Positions 11,432 to 22,318 of a stretch of 64,000 nucleotides of DNA are shown here, piece after piece. The stretch comes from Brachynemurus nebulosus. Its lineage: Eukaryota; Arthropoda; Insecta; Neuroptera; Myrmeleontidae. Within the stretch, counting starts at the first letter, position 1. Every line of letters starts with the position of its first letter. The DNA lies in NCBI GenBank assembly GCA_035578155.1, contig JAPWDM010000014.1, positions 8,907,501-8,971,500 on the forward strand, written 5' to 3'. A program made the translations under genes and the position numbers. The notes beneath the pieces are model-generated. The model saw only the letters and a list, made by a program, of their open reading frames with translations, had not been told where the DNA came from and did no database searches.

Positions 11432-13604
11432 TATCAAATATATTCAGAATATTTTGCAGATAATTTTTTAACAGTATAATTTTTTATGCATAAGTTCGAG
11501 CAAAAGGTAATAGTAGGAAGAAAACAAAAATATTTTATTTAATACGTTTATTTTTTAATCTATTAATCAAACATATAATTTCTTTCAAAAGTAAATTCCA
11601 TGCCATTTTGTATTTAATTGTTTGTGTATTGGGTACCTTGATCATATCATATTCACACCTATCATAACTAATATATTTTAGAGATAGAGACAATAATATT
11701 TTTTCTCGGCATTCATCTTGCATCTAATTTTTGTGCATTGCAATTTATCCATATTCAAGATCAAAATTTTTCTCTTGCTTGTTAAGGATATGGTAGTACA
11801 ATTATAGACACTGTCAGCATTCACCTTTAATATTGCAGTATATGGGTTGGATTGTAATACGCATGCGTGTGATGTTCATTTATTTTCAGAGTGGTCAGTT
11901 GGAACAAACCTAATATGTAGTAATTCTTAGAATTTATTTTTTATGTACCTACCTGTAAGTTACAAGTGCAATTGTTTTGAACTATAAATCAGTCAAATCA
12001 TAAATGATAATTGTTTCGTTTTTCCTCATGGAAATTGGTTTTTCTTCTGCCTCTACAGGAATTTTAATTACACTTCTATTGACTGATAGTAAAAATGACG
12101 TTAAAAGTAATAAATATCAATATAAATATACTAATAAAACTATACAGAAAACATATTTCATATTACTATGTTTTCGAATAGTAGCGGATGTACGTAAATG
12201 GTTTTAGTTTGAATTACTTAGTAATGTAGCATAATTCAGATTTTAATGTTGATTTTATGTGTTCATATTTATCATTGAATGACCGTAATATAGTTAACTG
12301 ATCTGGCATGAAAAAAAGCTGTCAACTAAACTAAGAGACATGAAAATACTAACCCTTTCAACCGGTTCAAGTCATTTCATACACCGGGCTCAGAACAATT
12401 TCAAAAATATTTTCTGGTCATAATTCCTTTTGAATATTATTCGAAAAATATTAATATAACATTTAAACCAATAAGAAAAAGGGGAAAAAAATTTTCCCCA
12501 AATTGTTGCAGTTCGGTAATTTATTTGCTTTCGCGTTTATGTTTGCGCAGTGACTATCATTGTTCCGATTGCGATGATATCAGGGGATTACTGGATTAGC
12601 CTGCATAATTTTGATCAGTACCAACCCTAGAAAAGGTTAAAAATAAAATCACATTTCTGAAAAAATAAACATTATATTAAAAAGGTCATTTAAAGCTCCG
12701 AAGTCCCGAAAATACTCCAAAATTATAATTTCAAATATTATCGAGTGCTTGTGAGACACTACTACGTATGACAAACTTTTGTTTGCATTTCAACACACGC
12801 AGTATTGATATGTTCACTAATGTTCACTTTGTGATTTTTAACTCCAAAATTAAATGAATCTAAAACTGTATGGATACTTTCGGAAAAGTCTTAATTTGAT
12901 ATACTTAATATGGCTAGTTTAGAGTCATTTGGTGAGCATAGAGAAGCATAATATGGAACTGATTTTAAATAAAATTGCCCAATATATAATTTGAAACTAA
13001 TTTGACTCGTAATTAAAATAGTTTCGGGTCAAACCGCAGGACCCAACTAGTGTGTAAAAGAATTATGCTTAAAAAATGACTTGTAGATGTTGAAATTTAT
13101 ACTATGCAGTAGCTCAATTTTTTAAGTTATTTATCGTTGATTAGACAACAATAAGGTTCAGTAGATTGTACTTTCTTTTTATGTAGAATTCGAAACAGAA
13201 TTTTACGTTCAAATGTTAATCATAATTTGATTTTACAATTTCATTGTTTTCACTCAAAAAATTTCTAATATACCTACCTATTAATTATTGTAGAACTCAA
13301 AAAAATTAATTTAACTAAATGAACATGTAAAGAAACTCAACCATGTACTTTAACATGAAGATAATTCTGATCATCATATCAGTGGAGATTCATTTTATTA
13401 TTTCAAGGTGTATTTTGTTTTATTGAAATCAATAAATAGCAAAAAATTAAAAAAAAAAAAAAAGAAAAAACAAACTGTTAATTACAAAAATATGAAATAC
13501 AAGTAAACAAAAACACATTTTTTTATTATTATTATTAGATGAAATTTTCTTGAACCCTCTTTTATAAACAAATATTATTAATGACAATATTTCTTCTGAT
13601 GCTA
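11432..13604. other. Unassigned A+T-rich DNA
   Basis: No gene recognised. Several 60-70-codon frames are open but low-complexity. An A-rich run lies at about 13445-13465. A weakly matching pair (CTAACCCTTTC at 12350 and CCAACCCTAGAAAAGG at 12624) was considered as element ends and not accepted. Confidence 0.4.
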
Positions 13605-14168
13605 GGGCCACACTAATGTTAACGTCTAACGTAATGTCTAATGTCTATAAACGCAATAATTAGGGCGCTAATATAACGACTTAAACTATGCGTAAATTGG
13701 GCGGCTACACTATAACATTTAACGTATTATCTCGATAATTATCGTGCTAAAACAAAAATGGATACTATTTTTATTTTTCATTAATATAAATCTTAATTTT
13801 AAATAAGTACTGTTAATTTAAAAAGGGAAAAATTTTAAATAATTTTTATTTTAAAATTAAAAAAATGGTATGAACGCATATAACATAAATAGATATATTA
13901 TCTACATATGATACATATCGTACATATGTATGCATCCAACGTAGAATGATGTGGTAGAATGCCCAGGCATGTGTAGCCACCATTTTTAACGCCATAAATG
14001 ACGTGCTAAAATCCTTTGATGTGCCAAAAAGACCGCCACCCGAGTTATCGCCTAATGCCTAACGTCATTATTAATGACGTTAATAAATTAACACGTTAAG
14101 TTCTAGTCACACCTGCACTTAATGTAGATTAACGCGATAATTAACGGTATTAACCGTTAGTGTGGCCC
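13605..14168. mobile_element. Inverted-repeat DNA element GGGCCACACTAA, 564 bp
   Basis: The left end GGGCCACACTAATGTTAACG and the right end (reverse complement GGGCCACACTAACGGTTAAT) form terminal inverted repeats. TA flanks each side (GCTA before, TAGG after). Subterminal regions are full of TAACG-type motifs in both orientations, for example CATTATTAATGACGTTAAT. No transposase is encoded, so it is non-autonomous. The GGGCC ends resemble PIF/Harbinger-type ends, but the duplication looks like TA and the class is uncertain. Confidence 0.7.
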
Positions 14169-15068
14169 TAGGGTAACACGTTGACGGTTATAACCTATAC
14201 TGACGAAATGGTATACTTTTATGACAACAAGTGCACTTTATATGGAATTTTTAACGCGGAATAGTGTTGTGTCGCAGTTTCATTTGACACCGTACAACGT
14301 TCATAACGTCTACGTGTTAAATATAACACCACTTAAATGATCACATTTAAAATCACTGTCGAATTTTGAGGAGAAAGATGGAATTTCTTTTTAAGGAATT
14401 ATTAGGAATATTATTTTTTTTAAATAATAAAAATATTCAAACTGGGAAGAAAGGAATACAGGTTCGTTTAAATCAAATAAATTCTTTGTGCACTTTTCTA
14501 GCCGGAGACGAACTGTCTGAGATTTTAATTTTCTTTTATTGATAAAAATAACGTCGTAGCTTTATTTATCATGATTCAAACTCCACAATTATTGTTTAAA
14601 AATGACAAATAATTCGAACGCGATTATGAAGGTTTTACTGTATTTATAATAAATTTGGAAAATTATTATTATATTAAATGTATTATTTATTGTCTTATAA
14701 CGAGTTTTAGTTGATGGAAAAATTAAGATTACCTCATTTTAGTGTTTTTAAATAGCACAAAATCATTTTTTGAAATATTTAAAAAGTGCGTAATATAATC
14801 TATTCACTTCCATACGTATGTAGAAAAATACTTATATGTATTAAAATAGTCGGCACCTGGAAATCGGAACCACAGCAATCAATTATTGGGAAAAAAATAT
14901 CAGGGAATTAAAACACCAATGTGGAGAATTTTTTTTTACTTAATAATACTGTAGCTGTTTTAAATTTGAATGATTTGGAGAAAAAGGAATTTTTTTTAAA
15001 GCATAAAATAACGGGTTGTGGTTAAGGCATGACCTGCTAATTTTGTTACTAAATTACTGAAATTTGAA

Positions 15069-15070
<2 letters not shown>
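14169..15070. other. Unassigned A+T-rich DNA
   Basis: Nothing recognised on either strand. Confidence 0.4.

Positions 15071-15138
<68 letters not shown>
15071..15138. repeat. (TA)34 array
   Basis: Uninterrupted TA dinucleotides preceded by GAATC and followed by AAAAGAGAAATGCCACTCA. The TC plus TATATA...TAAAA start resembles some Helitron 5' ends, but no matching 3' end was located. Confidence 0.9.
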
Positions 15139-15143
<5 letters not shown>

Positions 15144-15539
15144 GAAATGCCACTCATACACACACTCACTCACCTATCACAAAATTTCCAAAACTACAAT
15201 ACCTACAAACTTGTAATTTGGCATGTATGTCCCTATTGGGTCGTAGGCGCTCGCTAAGAAAGGGTTTTGCAAATTTTTTTATCTAACCATCGAAATTTAC
15301 GAAAAACCGTAAAATGTTAATTTTTTATTACTGTAATACAGCAACCAATTTATCAAAAAATTATACAATTTTTAAATTGTTGCTAAGTGTTTGGAAAAAA
15401 TAATTTTAGTAATTTTTAAGTATTAATAAATATTTCTATAGATACCACCTAAAATATTTTTACCTATGTCTACTATGAAATTTCTTAATTACTGTACAAA
15501 ATGCTATTTTCAAAAAATTCAAATAAATGGTTTTGATGA

Positions 15540-16150
15540 ATTTTGACTAAATGTTACACAAACCCTCTTAAAATCTCGGAATAAATAAACGTCAGTTTAA
15601 AATTGATCCCCAGGAGTCTGAAACAATAAAAGTAAATGACCAAAAGTACTCTACTTCTACAAATTTAAATAAGTATGGTTGTCTACAGAAAAGTCACAAG
15701 TTGTTAAAATTAGGTACCTATATTTCTGAAATAAGAATACGGCTACGATGGAGTCGTTTGACGAGCAGAGCAACTTTCAAAAATTGGTTCACTGGTGGAT
15801 ACGTGATACCCTATATTCTAGTATAGACTACTCTAAAGTAAACGGCTAGACAAATCTCTACCAGATTTTGCTGAAATAGTATTGAGATCCTAAAAAATGA
15901 AAGCTCTCTAGAATGGATGGGTCTTCACCAAATTTTGCTAAAACATTACTGAGGTCATGAAATAAACGAATGTGAAGTTGAAATGACCCCCTACGGTGCT
16001 GGGGACCCAAAAATAGTCTAGAAAAGACGGCGAATCTTGACTAAATTTTACTAAAACAATATCGATATTTTGAAAAAATTAAGTGAGATGAAAATTATTG
16101 CCTAGGATTCTGGAGTAATATAAAACGCAATAAATTAATGGCTGGACGAT
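15540..16150 (-). repeat. Degenerate minisatellite related to 9925-10335
   Basis: Phrases such as CAGATTTTGCTGAAATAG followed by TATTGAGATCC recur at about 15862, 15930 and 16043. In reverse complement they match the GGATCTCAATAGTATTT...CAAAATTTGGT units at 9925-10335. More diverged units appear to continue at 16630-16995, beyond the inserted pogo-type element. Confidence 0.55.
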
Positions 16151-16272
16151 TAATGCAGGTTCAGAAATGTTCTCCAAAACACTCGGACTTCAAAAAAGTT
16201 TCGAAATTCAAATGATTCTAAAGTTATCAATATGGATGTCTACGGAAAGTCTCAAGGCATGAATATTAAATA

Positions 16273-16597
16273 CAGTAGAAACTCGACAATTCATTATGCT
16301 CAAGACCGGAGGGGCGATGAATTACAGAAATAGACGAATTATAAAATATGTCTGAAAATGAAAAACAAAGAGAAAATTTAATTAAATATTTTTACTTATT
16401 TAAAGAAAGATATCCCTTTAATTTAGCTATTTCTTTGTTTAATGGAATTTTTACAACTGGGTACGACACACTTTAATTTTTTCTATTTACAAAAGTTAAT
16501 TAGAAAAACAACTACACTACGTACATTTTTTTTAGGAGCGACGAATTGTTATAGAACACGATGAGTTACAGAGTGACGAAATATCGAGTTTCCACTG
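16273..16597. mobile_element. pogo-type Tc1/mariner MITE, 325 bp
   Basis: Ends CAGTAGAAACTCGACAATTC and, in reverse complement, CAGTGGAAACTCGATATTTC, flanked on both sides by TA (16271-16272 and 16598-16599). CAG...CTG ends on a TA duplication with a TCGA-containing inverted repeat are the pattern of the pogo/Tigger branch. There is no transposase frame. It interrupts the minisatellite-like block, so it is younger than that block. Confidence 0.75.
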
Positions 16598-16629
16598 TAC
16601 GCTATAAATAAGCGTATATATCTATTTTA

Positions 16630-16995
16630 AGTTCATTGGACGAGCGGAACGGAGCACTATAACTCTATAAGAAACTGATTTTATAAAGAAATTTAGAATA
16701 TCTAATTTAAATGTAAAGTGAATTCAAAATTAACCCCCAGCACTATCTAATAAGATTAAAATTAAACGGTTGGATTTTGACAATATTTTATGAAAATTAA
16801 ATTAATATGCTATGGAAATGTGAATATGGTTAATTTAGGGTTATTGGGCGAGAATTATGCTCAGAATTTTAGAATATCAAATTTTAAAGAACCTGGCGGT
16901 CAGAATTGTCCGTCAAGGCCATCAAATAAGTCCCAAATTAATTGTGATATTAAAATTATCCCCTACTGTCTTGGTGCTCCAAGCAAGGCCTAAAA
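16630..16995 (-). repeat. Further diverged minisatellite-like units
   Basis: Phrases resembling the 15540-16150 array (AACCCCCAGCACTATC, TTATCCCCTACTGTCTTGG) continue here. The match is weak; the 67-codon plus-strand frame at 16790-16993 reads through this repeat and is not a gene. Confidence 0.35.
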
Positions 16996-17070
16996 TGGAA
17001 ATACTTCTAAAACTACCTATTGATACGGGTATTTAGGTACATAAGGTACTAATGCAGCTGACATAACTTA

Positions 17071-17325
17071 AATATTTGTAGTGTTTATGGTGATGATGCG
17101 CTTTCTGACAGAACTTGTAGCAAGTGGTTTGCTAGATTACGAAAGGGTAATTTTTCTTTGGAAGATGAGGCTTCCTCCGGTCGACTTGTGACGATGAATT
17201 TATCCGCCAAGAAATAAAGCGAAACCTGAGGCAAACTCTCAAGAATTAGCGGCAATTTTTGAGCATTCAAAATCCACAGTTCTCGGCCATTTAAAGAAAA
17301 TCGGGATGCTCATTTACACTAAAAA
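17071..17325 (+). pseudogene. mariner transposase N-terminal relic (frameshifted)
   Basis: Three consecutive frames read as the paired helix-turn-helix region of a mariner-family transposase. Frame one (17071-17200) gives NICSVYGDDALSDRTCSKWF, then ARLRKGNFSLEDEASSGR, matching the first helix-turn-helix and the GRP-like linker. A shift near 17195 gives DEFIRQEIKRNLRQ. Another shift near 17236 gives SQELAAIFEHSKSTVLGHLK, then KIG, the second helix-turn-helix. The DDE/D catalytic domain is absent; similarity ends soon after 17310. At least two frameshifts and the truncation make it dead. Family assignment rests on the remembered mariner motif order (NIC.VYG, KWF..F, FSLED..RSGRP, STV..HL). Confidence 0.85.
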
Positions 17326-18564
17326 CGACACGAACATTCCGGAAGACCCAATATTTTTGTTTTGTATTTACAAATATAGTTGTTTCTACTATATTATGCG
17401 AGTTACTGCCAAGATGCATAACTCTAGTTATATCTTGAGGAATGGTAGCCTAAAAGTAAAAGAATGGAATTTGTAAATACATTAAAATTGCATATTTTAA
17501 TAAATTTTACGGATATTATCTATCATTAGTGTTTTTATACAAAATAAGATGAAATCAGATGTGACTTTTATATTGATTATTTTATTAAATTACGTTGAAA
17601 TTGTGTAAACAGATTTAATAATAAACAAACAATATTGAAAATTATGTACAATAAATCAATAAATAAACAATTTACTTAACCTTAAAAAATATTATTTGTA
17701 GAACTTGATCTATTTACAAGATTACCTAACAAAATTTACACTTGACGAGATTTTTTTCGTTTATAAATCGCCACCGAGAATAAAAAGTTACGAATCCGAA
17801 GTTATAAAGATCCTTCGTTTTATTTCTAGAACCCCTCTGAAAGATGGATATAAGCACAATTTTTTTTATGAAATATGATTTGCTCCAAACCACGTAAACG
17901 TCCAATAAATTTTCATTACTACGCAATGATTAATTTGAATTTTTAACATGAATTTTTCTTTTTGAAAATTGATTTTCAGAAAATCGTTCCTTACCAACAA
18001 CACAGAATATATTATCTTAATTACATTAATTACTTGATTTATTACTTAACCTTCTAAATCAAACATATTCTGATTAATAGAATAAAAAAAATAACTTATT
18101 ATGCATTTTATATTGTTGGTAATTCTTACTCAAACAAATAAATTTCTTCTGCTAAAAAATTACGCAAATTAAAATGTACGGATCATATTGTTTATTTATA
18201 ATCTTTTTATTATTATATTTATGGAAAATTTTTCCATTAAAATCAAACATTGAATAAACCAACAAAATTTATTATAAATTATTGAAAGATATAATTGTGA
18301 AAATATTTCCATATCAACTTCATGTAAAATGATGTCTCTTTGCTTTTTGTTATTCGTTGTTTTGTGTTATGTTGGTAATGGAATTCCCACTTGCTATACT
18401 TAGATGTTTTCGAACATGTGCAGTAAGTAGATAACCCTAGATGCATCCAATTTATTCCATATTGTTTATAAAAATAGCCATAAATGTAATGAAATTTTTC
18501 GGTCACTTTGAGGAATTAAGTTGCAACGTCTGTTTTCCGGGCATTTTATCGGTATTAAAAGTCA
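17326..18564. other. Unassigned A+T-rich DNA
   Basis: No gene recognised. The reading frame 18279-18506 (minus, 75 codons) is open but shows no family signature. Confidence 0.4.
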
Positions 18565-18740
18565 CCCACATCATAATTTAATACTTTATTACACTAAGAT
18601 ATGTGTGGAGTATGAGGAAAGTGGATTTAAGATTTGAAAGGTATGAGTCTGCAGCCGTCTTCTTAGAGAAACTATTTGGCTACATAGTCGTCGACGAAAT
18701 TCAAATCCTCGACCTACCAAACTATAGAATCAGTGACTAC
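18565..18740 (-). mobile_element. SINE copy 4 (5'-deleted, diverged)
   Basis: In reverse complement this matches the SINE at 53101-53465: the GGTCGAGGATTTGAATT-like B-box region, then TTCTAAGAAGACGGCTGC and AGACTCATACC. The middle is shortened and the tail is poor. It abuts the fold-back element that starts at 18762. Confidence 0.6.
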
Positions 18741-19058
18741 AACTATACTTGATCGTACTTACAAGAAAAGGGCAAGAAGTCGAAAATTCAAAAAAATCTG
18801 AAACTTTGTCAGTATGTAAAGAGTGGCTACCTAATAACATAAAAAATATCAGTTGCTGCTAAAAAACGTTTTTAAGGGGGTGAAACATTAACTCAAAGTT
18901 GGAACTAAAAAATTTAAAAATGGATGAAATTTTGTTTATACGTAGGTACCTACCTTAAAAAGTTCTAGTAACAAATATAACATTATTTTTTTCATTTACA
19001 CATTTTTAAGGGTTGAAACCACCCCTCAAATGTGTACTTAAAAATTTATAAATTGATG

Positions 19059-19064
<6 letters not shown>

Positions 19065-19144
<80 letters not shown>
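19065..19144. repeat. (TA)40 array inside the fold-back element
   Basis: A pure TA run at the centre of the fold-back element. The small inner palindrome at 19160-19289 begins just after it. The 85-codon minus frame 19006-19263 (poly-YI) reads through the array and is not a gene. Confidence 0.95.
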
Positions 19145-19146
<2 letters not shown>

Positions 19147-19159
19147 GACTATAAAGAGC

Positions 19160-19289
19160 TCTATAATTTGTTTATTTTGTTTAGAATAAGAACACCATAT
19201 TTCCTTCTCTGTTTCGCAGAATATAAAAAATGTGCAAAACAGAGAAAAAAATATGGGGTTCATATTCTAAACAAAATAAACAAATTATA
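19160..19289. repeat. Inner palindrome nested in the fold-back element
   Basis: Arms CTATAATTTGTTTATTTTGT (19160 on) and, in reverse complement, the same start at 19289. Arms are about 54 bases and continue with TTAGAATAAGAACACCATAT versus TTAGAATATGAACCCCATAT. The loop is about 21 bases. It may be a separate tiny palindromic element that landed in the TA array. Confidence 0.75.
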
Positions 19290-19680
19290 GTAATAAATAT
19301 AACATTATTTTTTGCATCTAAAAATTTCGTCAATTTTTGTTTCTAATTTCCAATTTGGAAAGGATATTTCACCCCTATAAACAAAATATCATCAATTTTT
19401 AAATTTTTAAGTACACAGTTGAGGGGTGGTTTCAACCCTTAAAAATGTGTAAATGAAAAAAATAATGTTATATTTGTTACTAGAACTTTTTAAGGTACCT
19501 ATAAACAAAATTTCATCGATTTTTAAATTTTTGAGTTCCAACTTTGAGGGGATGTTTCACCTCTTAGAAACATTTTTTAGCAGCAACTGATATTTTGTAT
19601 GTTATTACGTTGCCATTCTCTACATACTGACAAAGTTTCACATTTATTTTAATTTTCGACTTCTTCCGCTTTCCTTGTTA

Positions 19681-20351
19681 GCTGATGTTGAAAAATAAAT
19701 TTCTATAGTTAGCATAATATCGTACTCGTCACAAAATCCAATCAGCCACTACTTGGAAGCGAAAGTGAATAGAAATCACAGGGTTTAACAGAAAAATATA
19801 TAAGCTAGATCTGACATGGTCGTTAGTAAAATTTACATTTTGCTAACGTGAAGTCTAATTTATTCGATTCTATTTTACACTCGAAATCTAGAACGTTATC
19901 TGAAAATTCGCAATACAGACATAAATAAAAGGTGGATTTTTCTAAGCGCTAGTGTTTGCTAGCATACTTTTCAGTAGTTCCACTGTAATATTTTTAAAAA
20001 ACAAAAATTATTTGTTAGTTATTTCGAAATTAATAAATTTTATATTTTTCCTTAAGACTGGGTCCCCATTTAGCAATCTAAAAAAAAGATGCTTTTCTGG
20101 ATGTTTTTTTTCATATAAAGACATCAATTATATTTAACATCTTTACCAGAAATTTTTTTTATCAAAAATTAATGCTAGGAAACTTGCTAAACATGCTGCA
20201 AAGCTCTTGTAAAGGTTACTCGAAATCAAATTTTAAAATTTTTGAGTAAAATATAATTAATTGTTACAGTTTATACCAATAAAGTTACTAAAAAGTTAAA
20301 AATTAACAAAATGACGACTGACACCATATATTAGACAAAATAGTATATTAC
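19681..20351. other. Unassigned A+T-rich DNA
   Basis: No gene recognised. Confidence 0.4.
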
Positions 20352-20354
20352 TTA

Positions 20355-20774
20355 CAAGGAGAAGTTCAGGTATATCGAAAAAGAAAAGATTTTAAGAAAA
20401 ATTATATTAACTCATTAATTCTGCCGCAAGTAATATTTCCTAGCTTAATTTTGTTAACATAATTAATAAATTCATTGTTATTGAAAAAAAAAGAAAAAAT
20501 TTAATATAACAATCACTTGTACCGGTATTCAAACCGTGTACCCCAATATCCGCATTCCGCCACCCTACCATTGAGCTGCGGCCACTTTGTTGGAAGCTAA
20601 TAAATAACTTGATTATATCGTACCTATATTTTTATCCAAATTTTAAATAAAAATATTTCCTACGTTTTTGAGAGGTGGACCTTAATATTGTAAATTTTTA
20701 ATATTGATATTATGCTCTACTAACAGACGAAATTTGATTGAAATCGGTGACGACCATACCTGAACCTCTTCTTG
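20355..20774. mobile_element. CAAG/TTA inverted-repeat element carrying a tRNA-like core
   Basis: Ends CAAGGAGAAGTTCAGGTATA and, in reverse complement, CAAGAAGAGGTTCAGGTATG; TTA flanks both sides (20352-20354 and 20775-20777). Near the middle, minus strand 20521-20590, is a tRNA-like segment with a D-arm-like AGCTCAATGGTAGGG and a T-arm-like CGGTTTGAATACCGG. It has no coding capacity. The ends match those of the fold-back element 1.6 kb upstream, so the two form a group. Confidence 0.65.
20521..20590 (-). other. tRNA-like sequence (possible SINE or tRNA relic)
   Basis: Read on the minus strand: GGCCGCAGCTCAATGGTAGG resembles a pol III A box in a D arm, and ACGGTTTGAATACCGG forms a 4-bp T-arm stem with a TTGAAT loop (degenerate B box). 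The anticodon arm and acceptor stem do not pair convincingly, so this is not called a functional tRNA gene. Confidence 0.4.
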
Positions 20775-21237
20775 TTAACAAGGACCGTAGGTAAGTGTTA
20801 TTTTTGTGGCCTCAGATGCAGTTTGCGAATTCGAGGTAGAAACGCGTTTCTGTTTTTTGTTTTTCATTATGCTACCAGCACCATAAAACACTACTTTACA
20901 CATTTCTAACAGTGTTTTTCGATCGAGTTTCATGATAGCTTCGTCGTTATATATACATCGCTAGTTTTTTCTTCATATATGTGTAAATTTTATATAAAAC
21001 CTACTGAGCTCAGTGGAGTATTCAATTTTCTTTACTTAAATAATAATTGAAACAATTTTATCTACGACTACCTTTAAATTTCTTGTTTATTGTACAGCTA
21101 CGTTTTACATACAGCCATATAACCAGCTGTACAAAAAATGGTTCTTTACACGCATGTATACTTAAAATACCAACGCTTACTATCTTTTGTTAATTCTTAT
21201 ATTATAGGTATATTATACAGTGATATACATAATATTA

Positions 21238-22318
21238 GTACGGTGGAATTAGACCCAAACCTCAACATCCAAAGTAACAGTTCCACTCCAACTCCAAATT
21301 GTTCTATACAGTCCACATATTGTTTGACAAAAAGTTACACCATTTTGAGCGTCGGGTTTGGGAGGGAGAATGGTAGGTAGAAGTAGGCAAATTAACGGTT
21401 TTCGTCAGTTTTTTTTTTTTTAAATATTTCGAAAACTATGCAGCTTAGCGCAAAAAGTGCCTATACAAAAATAATATACATTAAATTGTGAACAAAAATG
21501 GTCCTGTGCATAATCTTGCTGAAGTGAAGAGTTCCAGAGTTATAGAGGGTGTAAAAGTAGCAATTTTTAGATTTTTTGGAAAAAATATGACACATTATCA
21601 TTAAGGAAACTAATTTTTTTTATACAGGGTAGCGTTTTGTAAAAGGAAAATACGATTAGTCCTCTTCACACATAGCACCCTCCTCTTCTAAATCTTCGTC
21701 TATAATGTTCGTATCCCTGTTATCACATCCTAGGCCTGAGCAATTACCGTATATGCTTGAGCAGTTTAGACCACTCTTTCTGAATTTGCAGTTACGGACG
21801 CATTCGTCTTTGCAAGCGCACACTATGAGGAAAATTAATTCCTCGGGAGCTGCAGGACGCGCTGTTGTAACTGGTCTCAGGTGTTCGTCGATCTTCTTTC
21901 ATCCCCACTCGAGCGGATTCTTCTTCTTATTCAGCCACTGCTGCACCTGGTGATAGGTGCAGCAGTGACTAAAAATACTAAAAATTGATACTTTTACACC
22001 CTTCGTAACTCTGGAACTGTTCACTTTAGCAAGATTATTCACAGGACCATATTTGTTCGCAATTTGATGTAGATTATTTTTGTATATGACACTTTTTACG
22101 CTAGACCACATAATTTCCGAAATATTAAAAAAAAAAAAAAACTGATAAAATCCGTTAATTTGCCTACTTCTATCCCCGTCCCCCCAAAACCCGATGCTCA
22201 AAATGGTGTAACTTTTTGCCAAACAATATATGGACTGCATAGAACAATTTGGAGTTGAAATGAAACTGTTACTTTGGATGTTGAGATTAGGCCGTTTTTT
22301 TGAATAACTGCATCGTAC
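21238..22318. mobile_element. 1081-bp fold-back element with ~340-bp arms
   Basis: Left arm 21238-21581 and right arm 21978-22318 match at about 85% in inverted orientation, from GTACGGTGG/GTACGATGC at the tips through CTCAACATCCAAAGTAACAG, a T run and AACTCTGGAAC-like sequence. TA flanks both ends. The ~400-bp centre contains the C-terminal relic of a transposon protein. The element sits in the tail of R1c and is therefore younger than that copy. Confidence 0.8.
21656..21969 (-). pseudogene. C-terminal cysteine-rich tail of a transposon protein
   Basis: One minus-strand frame, broken by a single stop, reads CTYHQVQQWLNKKKNPLEWG, stop (TGA at about 21899, consistent with an ancestral TGG Trp), then KKIDEHLRPVTTARPAAPEE, LIFLIVCACKDECVRNCKFR, KSGLNCSSIYGNCSGLGCDN and an acidic tail ending MCEED before a TAA stop. 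The C-x-C-x3-C-x3-C spacing followed by RKSGLNC...C...C-N resembles the CXC-type zinc-binding tails on large uncharacterised transposon-associated proteins in arthropods; this is from memory. The rest of the parent protein is missing. Only this tail was kept between the two arms, so the element is a deletion derivative. Confidence 0.6.

Larger units (their letters stand above)
18762..19677. mobile_element. Fold-back element with ~300-bp arms, TTA duplication
   Basis: The left arm (18762 to ~19064, starting CAAGAAAAGGGCAAGAAGTC) and the right arm (~19370 to 19677, reverse complement CAAGGAAAGCGGAAGAAGTC) match at about 90%. TTA flanks both ends (18759-18761, 19678-19680). The centre contains an 80-bp TA array and a second, independent inverted repeat. 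No protein is encoded. The CAAG ends and TTA duplication match the element at 20355-20774. TWA duplications are usual for PIF/Harbinger elements, but these ends are not typical of that group. Confidence 0.8.

Noticed and set aside
11134..11463. Two overlapping open frames on opposite strands
   Set aside because: Both read through the tandem units of the Helitron at 10712-11431.
12350..12640. CTAACCCTTTC / CCAACCCTAGAAAAGG as piggyBac-like ends
   Set aside because: The inverted match is short and imperfect and no TTAA pair flanks it.
15071..16995. Second Helitron starting at the TA array (TC + TATATA...AAAA)
   Set aside because: The 5' end is suggestive, but no hairpin plus CTRR 3' end followed by T was found, so only the repeats are listed.
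19006..19263. Poly-IY open frames over TA arrays (also 33152, 33469, 53733, 55610, 61567, 61665, 63548)
   Set aside because: TATATA read in frame gives IYIYIY with no stops. They are artefacts of the arrays.
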